Shown here: positions 26,620 through 35,881 of the stretch, one piece after another | Numbering within the stretch: position 1 is the first letter of the stretch | Layout: the number at the start of each line of letters is the position of its first letter | NCBI GenBank assembly: GCA_019163175.1 | Contig: JAFLKN010000007.1 | Coordinates: 62,001 to 126,000 of the forward strand | From: Prolixibacteraceae bacterium | GTDB taxonomy: Bacteria > Bacteroidota > Bacteroidia > Bacteroidales > Prolixibacteraceae | DNA length: 64,000 nucleotides | Reading direction: 5' to 3' | The notes under the pieces: model-generated | The model's input: the letters and a program-made list of their open reading frames with translations, nothing else | Told to the model about the DNA's origin: nothing | Database searches by the model: none | Program-made: the position numbers and the translations under genes

Positions 26620-27327
26620 TTATTTGTGACGATTTTGAATAAAATAGGGTTTATAAGTAACAAGGCATGAATCCAACATTGCTTCAAGTGCTTTAGAAGT
26701 AATTGTTCCACCTGAAATAGCATCAACAGCATGTGGATCATCATCTTTTGCCCCACCTTTCAAGACTTTCACTGAAATAAATTCTGTCGAGTCTTTAAAA
26801 ATTGTTTTACCCTGGAAAGGTTTTTGAAACCATTCGGTAGAAATTTCAGCTCCAAGTCCGGGAGTTTCGCCCTGATGATCGAAAACCGTTCCATAAACCG
26901 TATTCATATCTGGTTGCAGCGAAATATATCCCCAGATGGGTCCCCAAAGTCCTTTACCTCTAAGGGGCATTACATAGGCTTTAGTTTGATCGTCGAGTGT
27001 TCCGACAAAAACCGGAAGCATTCTTTCGGTGACAGGTTTACCAAGTTCTGCTTTTAGATCAACAGAAAAAGCATCAGCACCCTCTTGTTTTTCGCCTTTG
27101 CTATTAATTACATAGCTTTCGGTAACGTACTTTGAATATAACTCAACGGCATCTTTAACAGTAGATTTAATTCGGATTGAAGCGAGAATATTTTGTTTTT
27201 TCTCTACTTCAATATTCTTGTCCTGAAATGGTTTTAATTGCATGGCCGCCAAGGATAAAAGCAAAGCCACGATAACAACCATAACAAAGGAAAAGGTAAA
27301 AATATAAGTATTACTAAAGTTCTTCAT
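26620..27327 (-). CDS. nqrC: Na+-translocating NADH:quinone reductase subunit C
   Basis: A 235-residue subunit with one N-terminal membrane helix and a periplasmic domain that carries FMN covalently bound to Thr. The attachment motif is seen as DAISGGTITSKALEAML near the C-terminus (about residue 205), where the final Thr of SGGTIT-type motifs is the flavinylated residue. Nqr-type flavinylation needs the ApbE transferase, which is not in this window. The gene is third in the operon, 11 bp after nqrB. Confidence 0.95.
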   Translation of the reverse strand: MKNFSNTYIFTFSFVMVVIVALLLSLAAMQLKPFQDKNIEVEKKQNILASIRIKSTVKDAVELYSKYVTESYVINSKGEKQEGADAFSVDLKAELGKPVTERMLPVFVGTLDDQTKAYVMPLRGKGLWGPIWGYISLQPDMNTVYGTVFDHQGETPGLGAEISTEWFQKPFQGKTIFKDSTEFISVKVLKGGAKDDDPHAVDAISGGTITSKALEAMLDSCLVTYKPYFIQNRHK

Positions 27328-27338
27328 GGTTTTCCGTT

Positions 27339-28502
27339 TTAAGCGTTACCTTTTAAGTTAGCTCTCTTTAATCTTCGTTTGATGTGTCCTTCAATTACAA
27401 AATAATCGATAAGCGGAGACCAAACATTCATAAGCAAAATCGCCAACATCATTCCTTCCGGATAAGCAGGATTAAATACACGGATCAAAACAGCTAATGC
27501 ACCGATCATAAATCCATAAATCCATTTCCCTTTCTCGGTATGCGAAGCTGTTACAGGATCTGTTGCCATAAAAACGGCTCCAAAAGCAAAGCCACCCATC
27601 ACCAAATGATAATAAGGAGGAAGTGACATATAATCATTCACTGACAAAACATTACAAAGCAATCCGATTGCAAGTGCTCCCAATACAGTCGACAGCATAA
27701 TCTTCCAACTTCCAATGCCCGTGAAAATCAGGATTGCGGCTCCAATTAGAATAGCAATAGTAGAAGTTTCGCCCATCGAACCAGGAATAAATCCCATGAA
27801 CATATCGCCAAAGGATGCCATATTAGTTGATGCACCCTGAGCTAACTGAGCCAATGGAGTTGCACCTGAAAAACCATCAATAGGAGTGTTTCCTGGTAAT
27901 TCATAAACCCAAACGGCATCACCCGACATTTCAGAGGGGTAGGCAAAGAATAAGAATGCTCGTGCAATTAATGCCACATTCATAATGTTGTACCCAGTTC
28001 CTCCAAAAATTTCTTTACCAAAAATTACGGCAAAAGTCACAGCAAGCGCAACCATCCAAAGTGGGATATTAACTGGCAGAATTAACGGAATTAAAATACC
28101 GGTAACCAAAAATCCTTCATTGACTTCATGTCCACGGATTTGGGCAGATATAAATTCAATACCTAAACCAACACCATAGGAAACTACAATAACCGGAAGT
28201 ATCTTTAAAAATCCAAAAAGGAAATTTTCGACCAGACTTCTTTCGATTCCAAATGCAAGGCCATGCTGATAACCAATATTCCAGCTTCCAAATAACAATG
28301 CAGGAACTAAAGCTAAAACAACAACAATCATTGTACGCTTTAAATCGATGGCATCGTGAATATGAACTCCTGATTTGGAGGTATGATTGGGAGTAAACAG
28401 GAATGTTTCGAATGCTCCAAACGTCGATCCGAATTTGGCAAACTTACCGCCTTTTTGAAATAGCGGCTTTTTTTTGTCTAAAAACTTTCTGAGTGATTTC
28501 AT
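27339..28502 (-). CDS. nqrB: Na+-translocating NADH:quinone reductase subunit B
   Basis: A 387-residue membrane subunit with about ten helices. It also carries FMN on Thr through the motif DGFSGATPLAQLAQ near residue 215. The long cytoplasmic N-terminus ends in the first helix RTMIVVVLALVPALLFG, and the TDPVTASHTEKGKW loop near residue 315 is family typical. It forms the Na+ channel together with NqrD and NqrE. It is second in the operon, 26 bp after nqrA. Confidence 0.96.
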   Translation of the reverse strand: MKSLRKFLDKKKPLFQKGGKFAKFGSTFGAFETFLFTPNHTSKSGVHIHDAIDLKRTMIVVVLALVPALLFGSWNIGYQHGLAFGIERSLVENFLFGFLKILPVIVVSYGVGLGIEFISAQIRGHEVNEGFLVTGILIPLILPVNIPLWMVALAVTFAVIFGKEIFGGTGYNIMNVALIARAFLFFAYPSEMSGDAVWVYELPGNTPIDGFSGATPLAQLAQGASTNMASFGDMFMGFIPGSMGETSTIAILIGAAILIFTGIGSWKIMLSTVLGALAIGLLCNVLSVNDYMSLPPYYHLVMGGFAFGAVFMATDPVTASHTEKGKWIYGFMIGALAVLIRVFNPAYPEGMMLAILLMNVWSPLIDYFVIEGHIKRRLKRANLKGNA

Positions 28503-28528
28503 TTATATCGAATGACTTAAATTTCGTG

Positions 28529-29884
28529 TTAATTACCCAGTTCCTTAATCATCAAATTGATACCATCGCGCAAAATGCTCTGAACTTCAGTCTTGGAAGT
28601 ACAAACGTATTCGCACAATGCAAGGTCTTCTTCAATGACTTCATAAATGCCTAACTGCTCCATCTTATCAATGTCTTCAGCAATAACTGCTTTCATCAAA
28701 AATACTGGAAGAATATCCATCGAAAGAACTTTCTCGTATTGTCCTGTCATTACATAGGCACGTTCTTCACCATTTAAATTGGCATCGGCTCGGTATGATT
28801 TCTTTGGATTTAACCATGAGAAATAAGATCTAGATATACTGAACTTATTAAAGCGTGGCATTGCCCAGCCTAAAAATTCGAAATAATCTCCTTCAGGAAT
28901 AACCGTTAACTGCTGATCGTAAAATCCAAGATAATCATCGGCATCAACCTGTTTCCCAGTCAGAACATTTCCTGAAATATAACGCTCCTTAATTTCTTGT
29001 TTTGTTGACTTCTTAAGCAATCCGGAAAGAGATGTACCATGAATAACTCTGAAATATTTAGGTGCGCTGACTTCTGATCCGGCAAGAGCGATAACTTTTG
29101 AAAAATTGATCTTCCCGGTTTCAAACAACCGCCCGATGTAGATCACTTCCTGAGGACTGATTGTCCAGACAATATCGCCTTTATTAATAGGACTTACGTG
29201 ATGAATTTGGATACCAACATTTCCGGCAGGATGCGGGCCAGAGAACTGAGTGATTTCAATATTTTTAATGGCAGAGAAGAAACCTCCAGCCTGAACAGGA
29301 CTAATTCCAACATGGATTTTACCATCTGTTAATTTAGATAGAGCATTAATCCCTGTCTGAAAAGTGCCAGCCTGATCTTTCAGAATAAATTCATAATCCG
29401 GTGCTAGCGGCGAAGAATCAAAACCTGAAATAAAAATATGGAGTGGAGAACTGCCAGGTTTAGCAACAGTTCCGTAAGGACGCTGTTTTAGAAACGGCCA
29501 CAGTCCGCTATTTTTCAACTGTTCTTTGATTTCCTCACGGGAAAGCTTTTGTGGATCAGCTTTTATAAAATCAAGAGACTCGTTCTTTCCATCAGCTTTG
29601 ATAACAATTTCAAGCACCTTTCTGCGTTCGCCTCTGTTGATTGCCAACACTTCACCACTGGTAGGAGCGGTAAATAAAATTTCGGGATTGTTTTTATCGA
29701 AGAATATAGGCTCACCGGCTTTTACTTCCTGTCCGGCTTTTACCAGAATTTTTGGTGAAAGTCCGGGGAAATCTGTCGGTTTAAGGGCGACCTTGTCTGC
29801 TTCGATCGAAGTTCCAAAAATTTTCTCGGCATCCCCTTTTAAACGGATATTTAATCCACGTTTTAAATTGATAACCTTTGACAT
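28529..29884 (-). CDS. nqrA: Na+-translocating NADH:quinone reductase subunit A
   Basis: A 451-residue peripheral subunit that helps form the quinone-binding side of the Na+-NQR pump. Its N-terminus MSKVINLKRGLNIRLKGDAE and the central GSPLHIFISGFDSSPLAPDY region are family signatures. There are no membrane segments. It is the first gene of the six-gene operon, with a leader of about 33 bases, a GAGGGA-type ribosome binding sequence and a well-formed promoter upstream. Confidence 0.96.
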   Translation of the reverse strand: MSKVINLKRGLNIRLKGDAEKIFGTSIEADKVALKPTDFPGLSPKILVKAGQEVKAGEPIFFDKNNPEILFTAPTSGEVLAINRGERRKVLEIVIKADGKNESLDFIKADPQKLSREEIKEQLKNSGLWPFLKQRPYGTVAKPGSSPLHIFISGFDSSPLAPDYEFILKDQAGTFQTGINALSKLTDGKIHVGISPVQAGGFFSAIKNIEITQFSGPHPAGNVGIQIHHVSPINKGDIVWTISPQEVIYIGRLFETGKINFSKVIALAGSEVSAPKYFRVIHGTSLSGLLKKSTKQEIKERYISGNVLTGKQVDADDYLGFYDQQLTVIPEGDYFEFLGWAMPRFNKFSISRSYFSWLNPKKSYRADANLNGEERAYVMTGQYEKVLSMDILPVFLMKAVIAEDIDKMEQLGIYEVIEEDLALCEYVCTSKTEVQSILRDGINLMIKELGN

Positions 29885-29916
29885 TGTATTCCCTCGTATG
29901 GTTAATAATAGGTTGG

Positions 29917-29947
29917 CAAAAGTAAAGAATTTAAAATCTTTTCACAA
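29917..29947 (-). promoter_or_regulatory. Promoter of the nqr operon
   Basis: On the minus strand, TTG (29947-29945), a 20-base spacer and TACTTTTG (29924-29917) match the Bacteroidota -33/-7 consensus with correct spacing. The ATG of nqrA lies 33 bases downstream. This is the best promoter in the window. Confidence 0.72.
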
Positions 29948-30076
29948 TCTTTGTTTTACAAACTTATATGAATTGAAATATTTAAATATCTGTAAACGTT
30001 ATCTAAAAAGACACTGATTTTATATTTCAAGGTAAACACCTCAAATCTGCTTGTTTTTACTCAAATTCCTGTACAA

Positions 30077-31369
30077 ATGAACCGTCTTGGAGCACTCCTT
30101 TTTAGCTTTCTGAATGTTATTTTAACGTTAAATTCATGGGCCGATAGTAAGCCCGACAAGTTCTATTATCAGAATGCAGTATACCGTGAAGAGATTAAAT
30201 CCGTAAAACTATTCAGGGATGGCAACGAACTTTCAAATCCGGTATTTGAATTAGGTAGCGATGTGCAACTAGTTCTAAAATTTGACGATCTGGCCGAGGA
30301 TGCAAAAAATTTCTCATACACCATTATTCATTGTGATGCCAACTGGAACGAATCATTCATTCAGCAAAGCGAATACCTTTCAGGCTTTCCTGATAATCCG
30401 GTATCTGATTATGCCATGAGTTTTAATACAACAGTGAAATTTGTGAATTATCAGATCAGGATACCCAGTGAGGAATGTTCACCCAAATTTTCCGGGAATT
30501 ATGCACTTGTTGTTTTTGAGGATAATAACCGCGAAAATCTGGTTTTGATTCAAAGGTTTTATGTGGTTGAGTCATTAGTCCGTATTGAAGGACTGGTTAA
30601 GAAAGCCACATTCGATGCGTTTAACGGAGAAAATCAGGAGGTTGATTTTAAAATATTTAACGAAAAACTTAGGCTGTTAAACCCCCGTGATGACATTAAA
30701 GTTGTGCTTATGCAAAACCGCAGATGGGATAATGCCATCCGAACACTAAAACCTAGCTTTATTCGGGATAATGTATTGGAATATGATTACAGCAAAGAAA
30801 ATGTGTTTCCTGGAGGCAATGAATTCAGGTATTTTGATATTCGGACCAAACGATACAATGGCGAAAACGTTAGTGAAATTAAATTCATTAGGCCCTATTA
30901 TCATGTGACGCTATTATCCGATTTAATACGGACAAATAAAAAATTCAGTACTTACAAAGAAATGAACGGAAATTTTGTCGTTGAAAGTCAGGACAGGGTG
31001 ACCGATTACGATACAGAATGCGACTATATGTTTGTGCACTTTCTTTTGCCTATGCCTAGCCAGCTTATTGGTGGATCGGTAAATATTTTTGGTGCAGTTA
31101 CAGGCTGGAATGCAAACCAATCTAACCAAATGAAATGGAATTTTGAATTGGCAGGTTATGAACTAACCATGTTACTTAAGCAGGGGTATTACAATTATCA
31201 ATACGCCTATATTCCTGATGGAGCCCAAAAAGCTGATTTGGTGAATTTAGAAGGAACGCATTTCCTTACAGAAAATGATTACCAGATTTTTGCATATTAT
31301 CGTGATCAGGGTGGCCGGTATGACCGTTTGGTTGGGTTCACAAACCTTAATTCGGCAATAAAAAATTAA
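30077..31369 (+). CDS. Type IX secretion system plug protein (DUF5103 family)
   Basis: A 430-residue protein with an N-terminal signal peptide (about 1-21, cleaved near SWADSKP). Its N-terminal beta domain carries the DUF5103 signatures SYTIIHCDANWNESF and SEYLSGF near residues 90-110 and SFNTTVKFVNYQIRIP near 120. In Flavobacterium johnsoniae the homologous plug protein closes the periplasmic side of the SprA channel of the T9SS when PorV is absent. The C-terminal region includes an FGAVTGW motif and a YYNYQYAY strand. It is monocistronic and divergent from nqrA. No other T9SS core gene is next to it. Confidence 0.87.
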   Translation: MNRLGALLFSFLNVILTLNSWADSKPDKFYYQNAVYREEIKSVKLFRDGNELSNPVFELGSDVQLVLKFDDLAEDAKNFSYTIIHCDANWNESFIQQSEYLSGFPDNPVSDYAMSFNTTVKFVNYQIRIPSEECSPKFSGNYALVVFEDNNRENLVLIQRFYVVESLVRIEGLVKKATFDAFNGENQEVDFKIFNEKLRLLNPRDDIKVVLMQNRRWDNAIRTLKPSFIRDNVLEYDYSKENVFPGGNEFRYFDIRTKRYNGENVSEIKFIRPYYHVTLLSDLIRTNKKFSTYKEMNGNFVVESQDRVTDYDTECDYMFVHFLLPMPSQLIGGSVNIFGAVTGWNANQSNQMKWNFELAGYELTMLLKQGYYNYQYAYIPDGAQKADLVNLEGTHFLTENDYQIFAYYRDQGGRYDRLVGFTNLNSAIKN

Positions 31370-31396
31370 GATTTCAAGTTAGAAATAACATTTCAA

Positions 31397-33481
31397 CTAG
31401 CGAACAATCTTCAGCGGACTGTCTTCTTTAATGTTGGGGATTGTAAAAGTGAATGTTGATCCTTTGCCAAGCTTTGAGTTCACATTCAAACTTCCGCCAA
31501 TTAATCTAACGTAATGCTGTGCAATAGATAAGCCCAGACCAGTGCCTTCGTAGGCACGAATGGTCCTGTTATCGAGCTGATGGAAACGTTCAAAAATCCT
31601 TTCCTGATCTCTTTCGGCAATACCAATACCCGTGTCACGAACAAAAAATTCAAGTTTATTCGGAAGAACCCTATAGCCAAACTCAACTTCGCCTTCTTCG
31701 GTAAACTTAATTCCATTATCGATGAGTTTTTGCAATACTGACTGAAGCAAAACAGGATCAGTTGTCACGGCAAATTTCGGATTCGAATTGTCACAATTTA
31801 CCTTCAATGCAATGTTTTTATGATCTTCCAGATCGTAGCCAAATTCTTTATAGAGGGAAACCATTAAGTCGTTAATTCTACATGGCGCTGTTTTAACTAC
31901 AAGCGTATTGCTTTCAATCTTCGAAAGACTAATCATGTCGTTAATTAGTGTAAGTAGCACCTTCCCGTTTGTGATAATAATCTCAACAAATTTACTTTTC
32001 TCTTCATCATCAAATTCCGCAGAACCAATCATCTTAGAGAATCCGATAATAGCATTCATCGGAGTTCTGATTTCGTGAGATATATTGGCAAGGAATGCAG
32101 TCTTTAAACGATCAGCTTCTTCGGCCTTATTTTTAGCTTCTTCAAGCCTGATTTCAGCAAGTTTGCGCTTGGAAATATCACGTGCCAATGAAATTACAGT
32201 ATGGTCACTAAGCCGTACAATACGCATTTCAAACATTGCAGATGAACCTTCAAGCTCCAAAGCATATTCAATAGTTTCGATGGTATCATTGTCGATACAA
32301 CTTTGAATACACTGCAATATTTTGGCTGACATTTTTTCTGAAAATCCAACTTCAAAAATTGAATTGCCAATGATATCGTCCGGTTTAATTTTTAGCGCAT
32401 CAGAGGCTTTAAATACAAAATCTACATAAACGCCATCTCTGTCGATAATAAAGAACAAATCAGGAATGGCTTCCAAAAGCACCTGATAACGCAGTTTGTT
32501 TTCTTGCAATTCAATTATTGCATTTTGCTTAACTGTCACATCGGAGAACAAACTTACAATCTGATTATCAGTCAGATTAAAACTATCAGCCTCGTAGTGT
32601 TTATCCATTCTATCAAGATAAAACGAGAAATGACGTTTTTTTGAGCTCAGGTACTGTTTATTCCAATCAAAAGAATTTCTGAATATCTTAGGAAATACAT
32701 CATCGGCTTTTTGGTCCTTAATCTCGCGCGATGTTATTTTAAAGAGGCGCTCAAAAGCAAGATTGGTTTTACGAATGACCAAATGAGACGGAGTTCCAAA
32801 TTCGTCTGGCACCAACTCAAGAACCAACATCCCCTGAGGTAGATTACGTATCGTCTGATTAATAATTCGATCTGTATTCTCCTTTTCTTCGATTAATTTG
32901 TTGATCCTGTTTTGAAAATTCAATGCAATTAAAAGTGAAACAAGGAAAAAAGAACTTAGTGTCAAAAAGGGATTTATATACACAGATTCAACTTCCCATT
33001 TAAAACTGAATAATAGATCGGTTAGCCCAACAAGATAAACGTGCAAGCCAAGAGTCAAAAATGCCAAAGCGAAAAAAATAATTAAATCCCTTTTATTCTC
33101 ACTAAAAAGCAGAAAAAAGAGCAAAAATGGAACCAGTGTCCAAAGCGTATTTGGAACAGAAAGGTGATTTGGTAAAATTGAAGTGGTATGCGATATGAAG
33201 AAAAAGTAAGGTATAAACGGCACAAGAAAAAAAAGTTGAACAGCCCAACTAATACGAACGTATCTCAATACGTACAATGCAATCCCAAAAATAACTAAAA
33301 TTGAAATGTCGCCAGGTAAACATATGTCTGTTGAAATGCCTGCCAAATCACGTATAAACATGATAAGGCCGGTAAATATGCCTAGTAGTATAAAAACATG
33401 AAGTCCAATAATTTTCAGGATATCATTCTGGGCTTCGATATGGTAACGATTTACAATCGTTGTAGTAATTGCTTTTAGCAT
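31397..33481 (-). CDS. Membrane PAS sensor histidine kinase without receiver domain
   Basis: A 694-residue kinase. Residues 1-205 hold about six membrane helices. Two PAS domains follow, at about 210-325 and 325-445; the second begins LEAIPDLFFIIDRDG. The HisKA phospho-acceptor is in NISHEIRTPMNAIIGFSKM. The HATPase domain has the DTGIGI and GTGLGLSIAQHYV boxes and ends in the TFTFTIP strand. No receiver is fused and no response regulator is adjacent. It converges on the plug gene with a 27-base gap and is divergent from pruA; a link to either is not shown. Confidence 0.9.
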   Translation of the reverse strand: MLKAITTTIVNRYHIEAQNDILKIIGLHVFILLGIFTGLIMFIRDLAGISTDICLPGDISILVIFGIALYVLRYVRISWAVQLFFLVPFIPYFFFISHTTSILPNHLSVPNTLWTLVPFLLFFLLFSENKRDLIIFFALAFLTLGLHVYLVGLTDLLFSFKWEVESVYINPFLTLSSFFLVSLLIALNFQNRINKLIEEKENTDRIINQTIRNLPQGMLVLELVPDEFGTPSHLVIRKTNLAFERLFKITSREIKDQKADDVFPKIFRNSFDWNKQYLSSKKRHFSFYLDRMDKHYEADSFNLTDNQIVSLFSDVTVKQNAIIELQENKLRYQVLLEAIPDLFFIIDRDGVYVDFVFKASDALKIKPDDIIGNSIFEVGFSEKMSAKILQCIQSCIDNDTIETIEYALELEGSSAMFEMRIVRLSDHTVISLARDISKRKLAEIRLEEAKNKAEEADRLKTAFLANISHEIRTPMNAIIGFSKMIGSAEFDDEEKSKFVEIIITNGKVLLTLINDMISLSKIESNTLVVKTAPCRINDLMVSLYKEFGYDLEDHKNIALKVNCDNSNPKFAVTTDPVLLQSVLQKLIDNGIKFTEEGEVEFGYRVLPNKLEFFVRDTGIGIAERDQERIFERFHQLDNRTIRAYEGTGLGLSIAQHYVRLIGGSLNVNSKLGKGSTFTFTIPNIKEDSPLKIVR

Positions 33482-33611
33482 GAAGTTGCGTGCACATTCA
33501 GTTTTACGAGGGAATAAATATAGTAAAATTTAGAATCCAAACATGTTTAAGCCAATTTAGTTGGAAAATTGAAAGGTGATTTTTATTAGGAATTAAACTA
33601 GGAGGAAAACA

Positions 33612-33619
33612 TAGTTTTG
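33612..33619 (+). promoter_or_regulatory. Candidate -7 promoter box for pruA
   Basis: TAGTTTTG matches TAnnTTTG and lies 40 bases before the ATG at 33660. A weak TTAG lies about 22 bases upstream. Confidence 0.42.
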
Positions 33620-33659
33620 TAGCGTAAATTTTAAATCAATCTCAAAAACACATAAAGTT

Positions 33660-35297
33660 ATGTCGAAAGGATTTTTTAATATCCCAGATGCTAAAAATGA
33701 ACCCATAAAAAGCTATGCTCCAGGTTCACCGGAACGAATTGAGCTAAAAAAAATGCTCCAAAAATTGAGATCGGAAGAACTCGAACTGCCTATGATTATT
33801 GGCGGTAAAGAAGTTACTACTGATAGGCGGGTAAGAATTTGCCCTCCACACGAGATCAAACATACTCTAGGATATTATTATCAGGGAGACACTTCGCATG
33901 TACAAATGGCCATCGATGCTGCCATGATGGCCCGCGAAAAATGGAATACAATGGCATGGCATCATCGTGCAGCAATTTTTCTAAAAGCTGCTGATTTATT
34001 TGCAGGACCTTACCGCGACAAAATAAATGCTGCAACTATGCTGGGCCAATCAAAAAATGCCTATCAGGCAGAGATTGATGCCGCCTGCGAAATGGCTGAC
34101 TTCTTCCGATTTGGTGTTCGGTGCATGACCGACATCTATAAAATGCAACCTGAATCAGCTCCAGGAATCTGGAATTACAATGAATTCAGGTCGCTGGAAG
34201 GATTCATCTTTGCTTTAACACCTTTCAATTTTACTTCTATTGCCGGAAATTTACCTGCAGCACCGGCGATGATGGGAAATGTGGTCGTATGGAAACCTTC
34301 AAAAACTGCAGTTTATTCGGCTGCTGTAATTATGGAGGTACTTCAGGAAGCAGGATTGCCTGACGGAGTTATTAATCTGGTGTATGTTGGAGGCCCGGCG
34401 GCGGCGGATGTCGTGCTTGAGTCACCCGATTTTGGAGGAATCCATTTCACCGGATCAACCGGAGTATTTCAGAGTATCTGGAAAACGATCGGCGAAAACA
34501 TTTACAAATACAAATCATATCCCCGCATTGTTGGAGAAACTGGTGGTAAGGACTTTATTTTTGCCGATCCAACCGCTGACCCACAAGCGCTTGCTATAGC
34601 CATGCTGCGCGGATCATTTGAATATCAGGGTCAAAAATGCTCGGCTGCTTCAAGAGCTTATATACCACAAAGTATTTGGGATGAAGTAAGTACACGTTTA
34701 GGCAATGAACTGGCTACAGTAAAGATGGGTCCACCTGAAGATTTCACCAATTTCATTAATGCTGTTATTGATGAATCATCATTCGATAAACTTGCTGGTT
34801 TTATTGAACAAGCCAGAAAAGATGAGGATGCAGAAGTTTTGTTTGGTGGAGTATGCGATAAATCAGTTGGGTATTTCATTCAGCCAACCGTAATTCTGGC
34901 CAAGAAACCAGATTATGTAACCATGGTTGAAGAATTATTCGGACCGATACTAACTGTTTATGTATATCCTGACGAAGAAATGGATAAAACGCTTGACATC
35001 TTGGATAAAACTTCAATCTATGCCTTAACTGGCGCCATATTCTCGCAGGATCGTTATAGCATTGAACGAATTTCAAAAAAGCTGGGAAATGCAGCAGGAA
35101 ATTTCTACATCAACGACAAACCAACCGGAGCTGTTGTTGGCCAGCAGCCCTTTGGTGGAGCGCGTGGTTCCGGAACAAACGACAAAGCTGGATCTATCTT
35201 CAATTTTTTACGCTGGACATCCATTCGGACCATTAAAGAAAACTTTGTTTCACCAAAGAGTTATACCTATCCTAACTTTTTACCTGACCAGGAATAA
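33660..35297 (+). CDS. pruA: L-glutamate gamma-semialdehyde dehydrogenase (P5C dehydrogenase)
   Basis: Oxidises glutamate semialdehyde, in equilibrium with pyrroline-5-carboxylate, to glutamate with NAD+. The 545-residue length matches the monofunctional P5CDH group also found in eukaryotes. The catalytic Cys327 is in EYQGQKCSAASRAY, the general base Glu293 in VGETGGKDF, and the NAD loop in FTGSTGVF. The C-terminal motif QQPFGGARGSGTNDKAG is typical. With the proline dehydrogenase at 14601 it completes proline catabolism, but the two are separate loci. It is followed by a strong terminator. Confidence 0.96.
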   Translation: MSKGFFNIPDAKNEPIKSYAPGSPERIELKKMLQKLRSEELELPMIIGGKEVTTDRRVRICPPHEIKHTLGYYYQGDTSHVQMAIDAAMMAREKWNTMAWHHRAAIFLKAADLFAGPYRDKINAATMLGQSKNAYQAEIDAACEMADFFRFGVRCMTDIYKMQPESAPGIWNYNEFRSLEGFIFALTPFNFTSIAGNLPAAPAMMGNVVVWKPSKTAVYSAAVIMEVLQEAGLPDGVINLVYVGGPAAADVVLESPDFGGIHFTGSTGVFQSIWKTIGENIYKYKSYPRIVGETGGKDFIFADPTADPQALAIAMLRGSFEYQGQKCSAASRAYIPQSIWDEVSTRLGNELATVKMGPPEDFTNFINAVIDESSFDKLAGFIEQARKDEDAEVLFGGVCDKSVGYFIQPTVILAKKPDYVTMVEELFGPILTVYVYPDEEMDKTLDILDKTSIYALTGAIFSQDRYSIERISKKLGNAAGNFYINDKPTGAVVGQQPFGGARGSGTNDKAGSIFNFLRWTSIRTIKENFVSPKSYTYPNFLPDQE

Positions 35298-35310
35298 GAT
35301 TTTTTAAAGG

Positions 35311-35344
35311 AAAGGAGATGATTTTTTTCATCTCCTTTTTTTTT
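35311..35344 (+). terminator. Terminator of pruA
   Basis: An 11-bp stem AAAGGAGATGA/TCATCTCCTTT (35311-35321 with 35328-35338) closes a T-rich loop and is followed by a run of T, 13 bases after the pruA stop. Confidence 0.92.
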
Positions 35345-35358
35345 ATCCTTAAAAACTC

Positions 35359-35366
35359 TATTTTTG
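35359..35366 (+). promoter_or_regulatory. Candidate -7 promoter box for the DivIC/FtsB-like gene
   Basis: TATTTTTG lies 15 bases before the ATG at 35382. No -33 box is seen because the upstream bases belong to the pruA terminator. Confidence 0.4.
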
Positions 35367-35381
35367 TTTAAAATCATTACC

Positions 35382-35690
35382 ATGGAAGCCAAAGAATTAG
35401 GGACTAAAATCGTGAAACCAATCTTCAACAAATACCTCCTTGCTTTGGTAGGTTTTGTTGTATGGATCATGTTTTTTGATGAGAATAATCTGCGGCAACA
35501 TCAGAAGAACCGTCAGGAACTGGCACTTCTTGAAGAACAAGTAAGGAACTACAAACAGAAAATTGAAGCAGACAAGCAGAAATTGTATGAATTGCAAACC
35601 AACGATGCTAACCTTGAAAAGTTTGCCCGTGAACAATTTTTAATGAAAAAAGCCGACGAAGAAATCTACGTCATCGTTGAAGAAAATTAA
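35382..35690 (+). CDS. DivIC/FtsB-like septum formation initiator protein
   Basis: A 102-residue protein with a short cytoplasmic N-terminus and one membrane helix (about 17-33, LLALVGFVVWIMFF). A coiled coil follows (about 40-75, ELALLEEQVRNYKQKIE). The end matches the FtsB/DivIC tail FAREQFLMKKADEEIYVI. Such proteins bridge the division machinery with FtsL and FtsQ. The chosen ATG at 35382 is nearest the helix; an earlier start at 35364 overlaps the promoter-like sequence. It is probably its own transcript. Confidence 0.88.
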   Translation: MEAKELGTKIVKPIFNKYLLALVGFVVWIMFFDENNLRQHQKNRQELALLEEQVRNYKQKIEADKQKLYELQTNDANLEKFAREQFLMKKADEEIYVIVEEN

Positions 35691-35881
35691 AAATTTAAGA
35701 CAATTTAGTCTTTTATTCTCCCGTCTCACCATATTTCCAAGAGTTGCTTTACTCTCGAATTTTCATTTTCGGAACAACTAACTTACTCGAATTTAGACAT
35801 TTGATATTTTTTAGTTGAACCTGTTTTTTTTCTTTGAAAAGAGAATGAGAATTACTATATTTCTTCAATAAAGTTTGGCTG

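Noticed and set aside
35696-35716. A hairpin AAGAC/GTCTT followed by TTATT after the DivIC/FtsB-like gene
   Set aside because: The stem is only 5 bp and weak, so I did not list it as a terminator.
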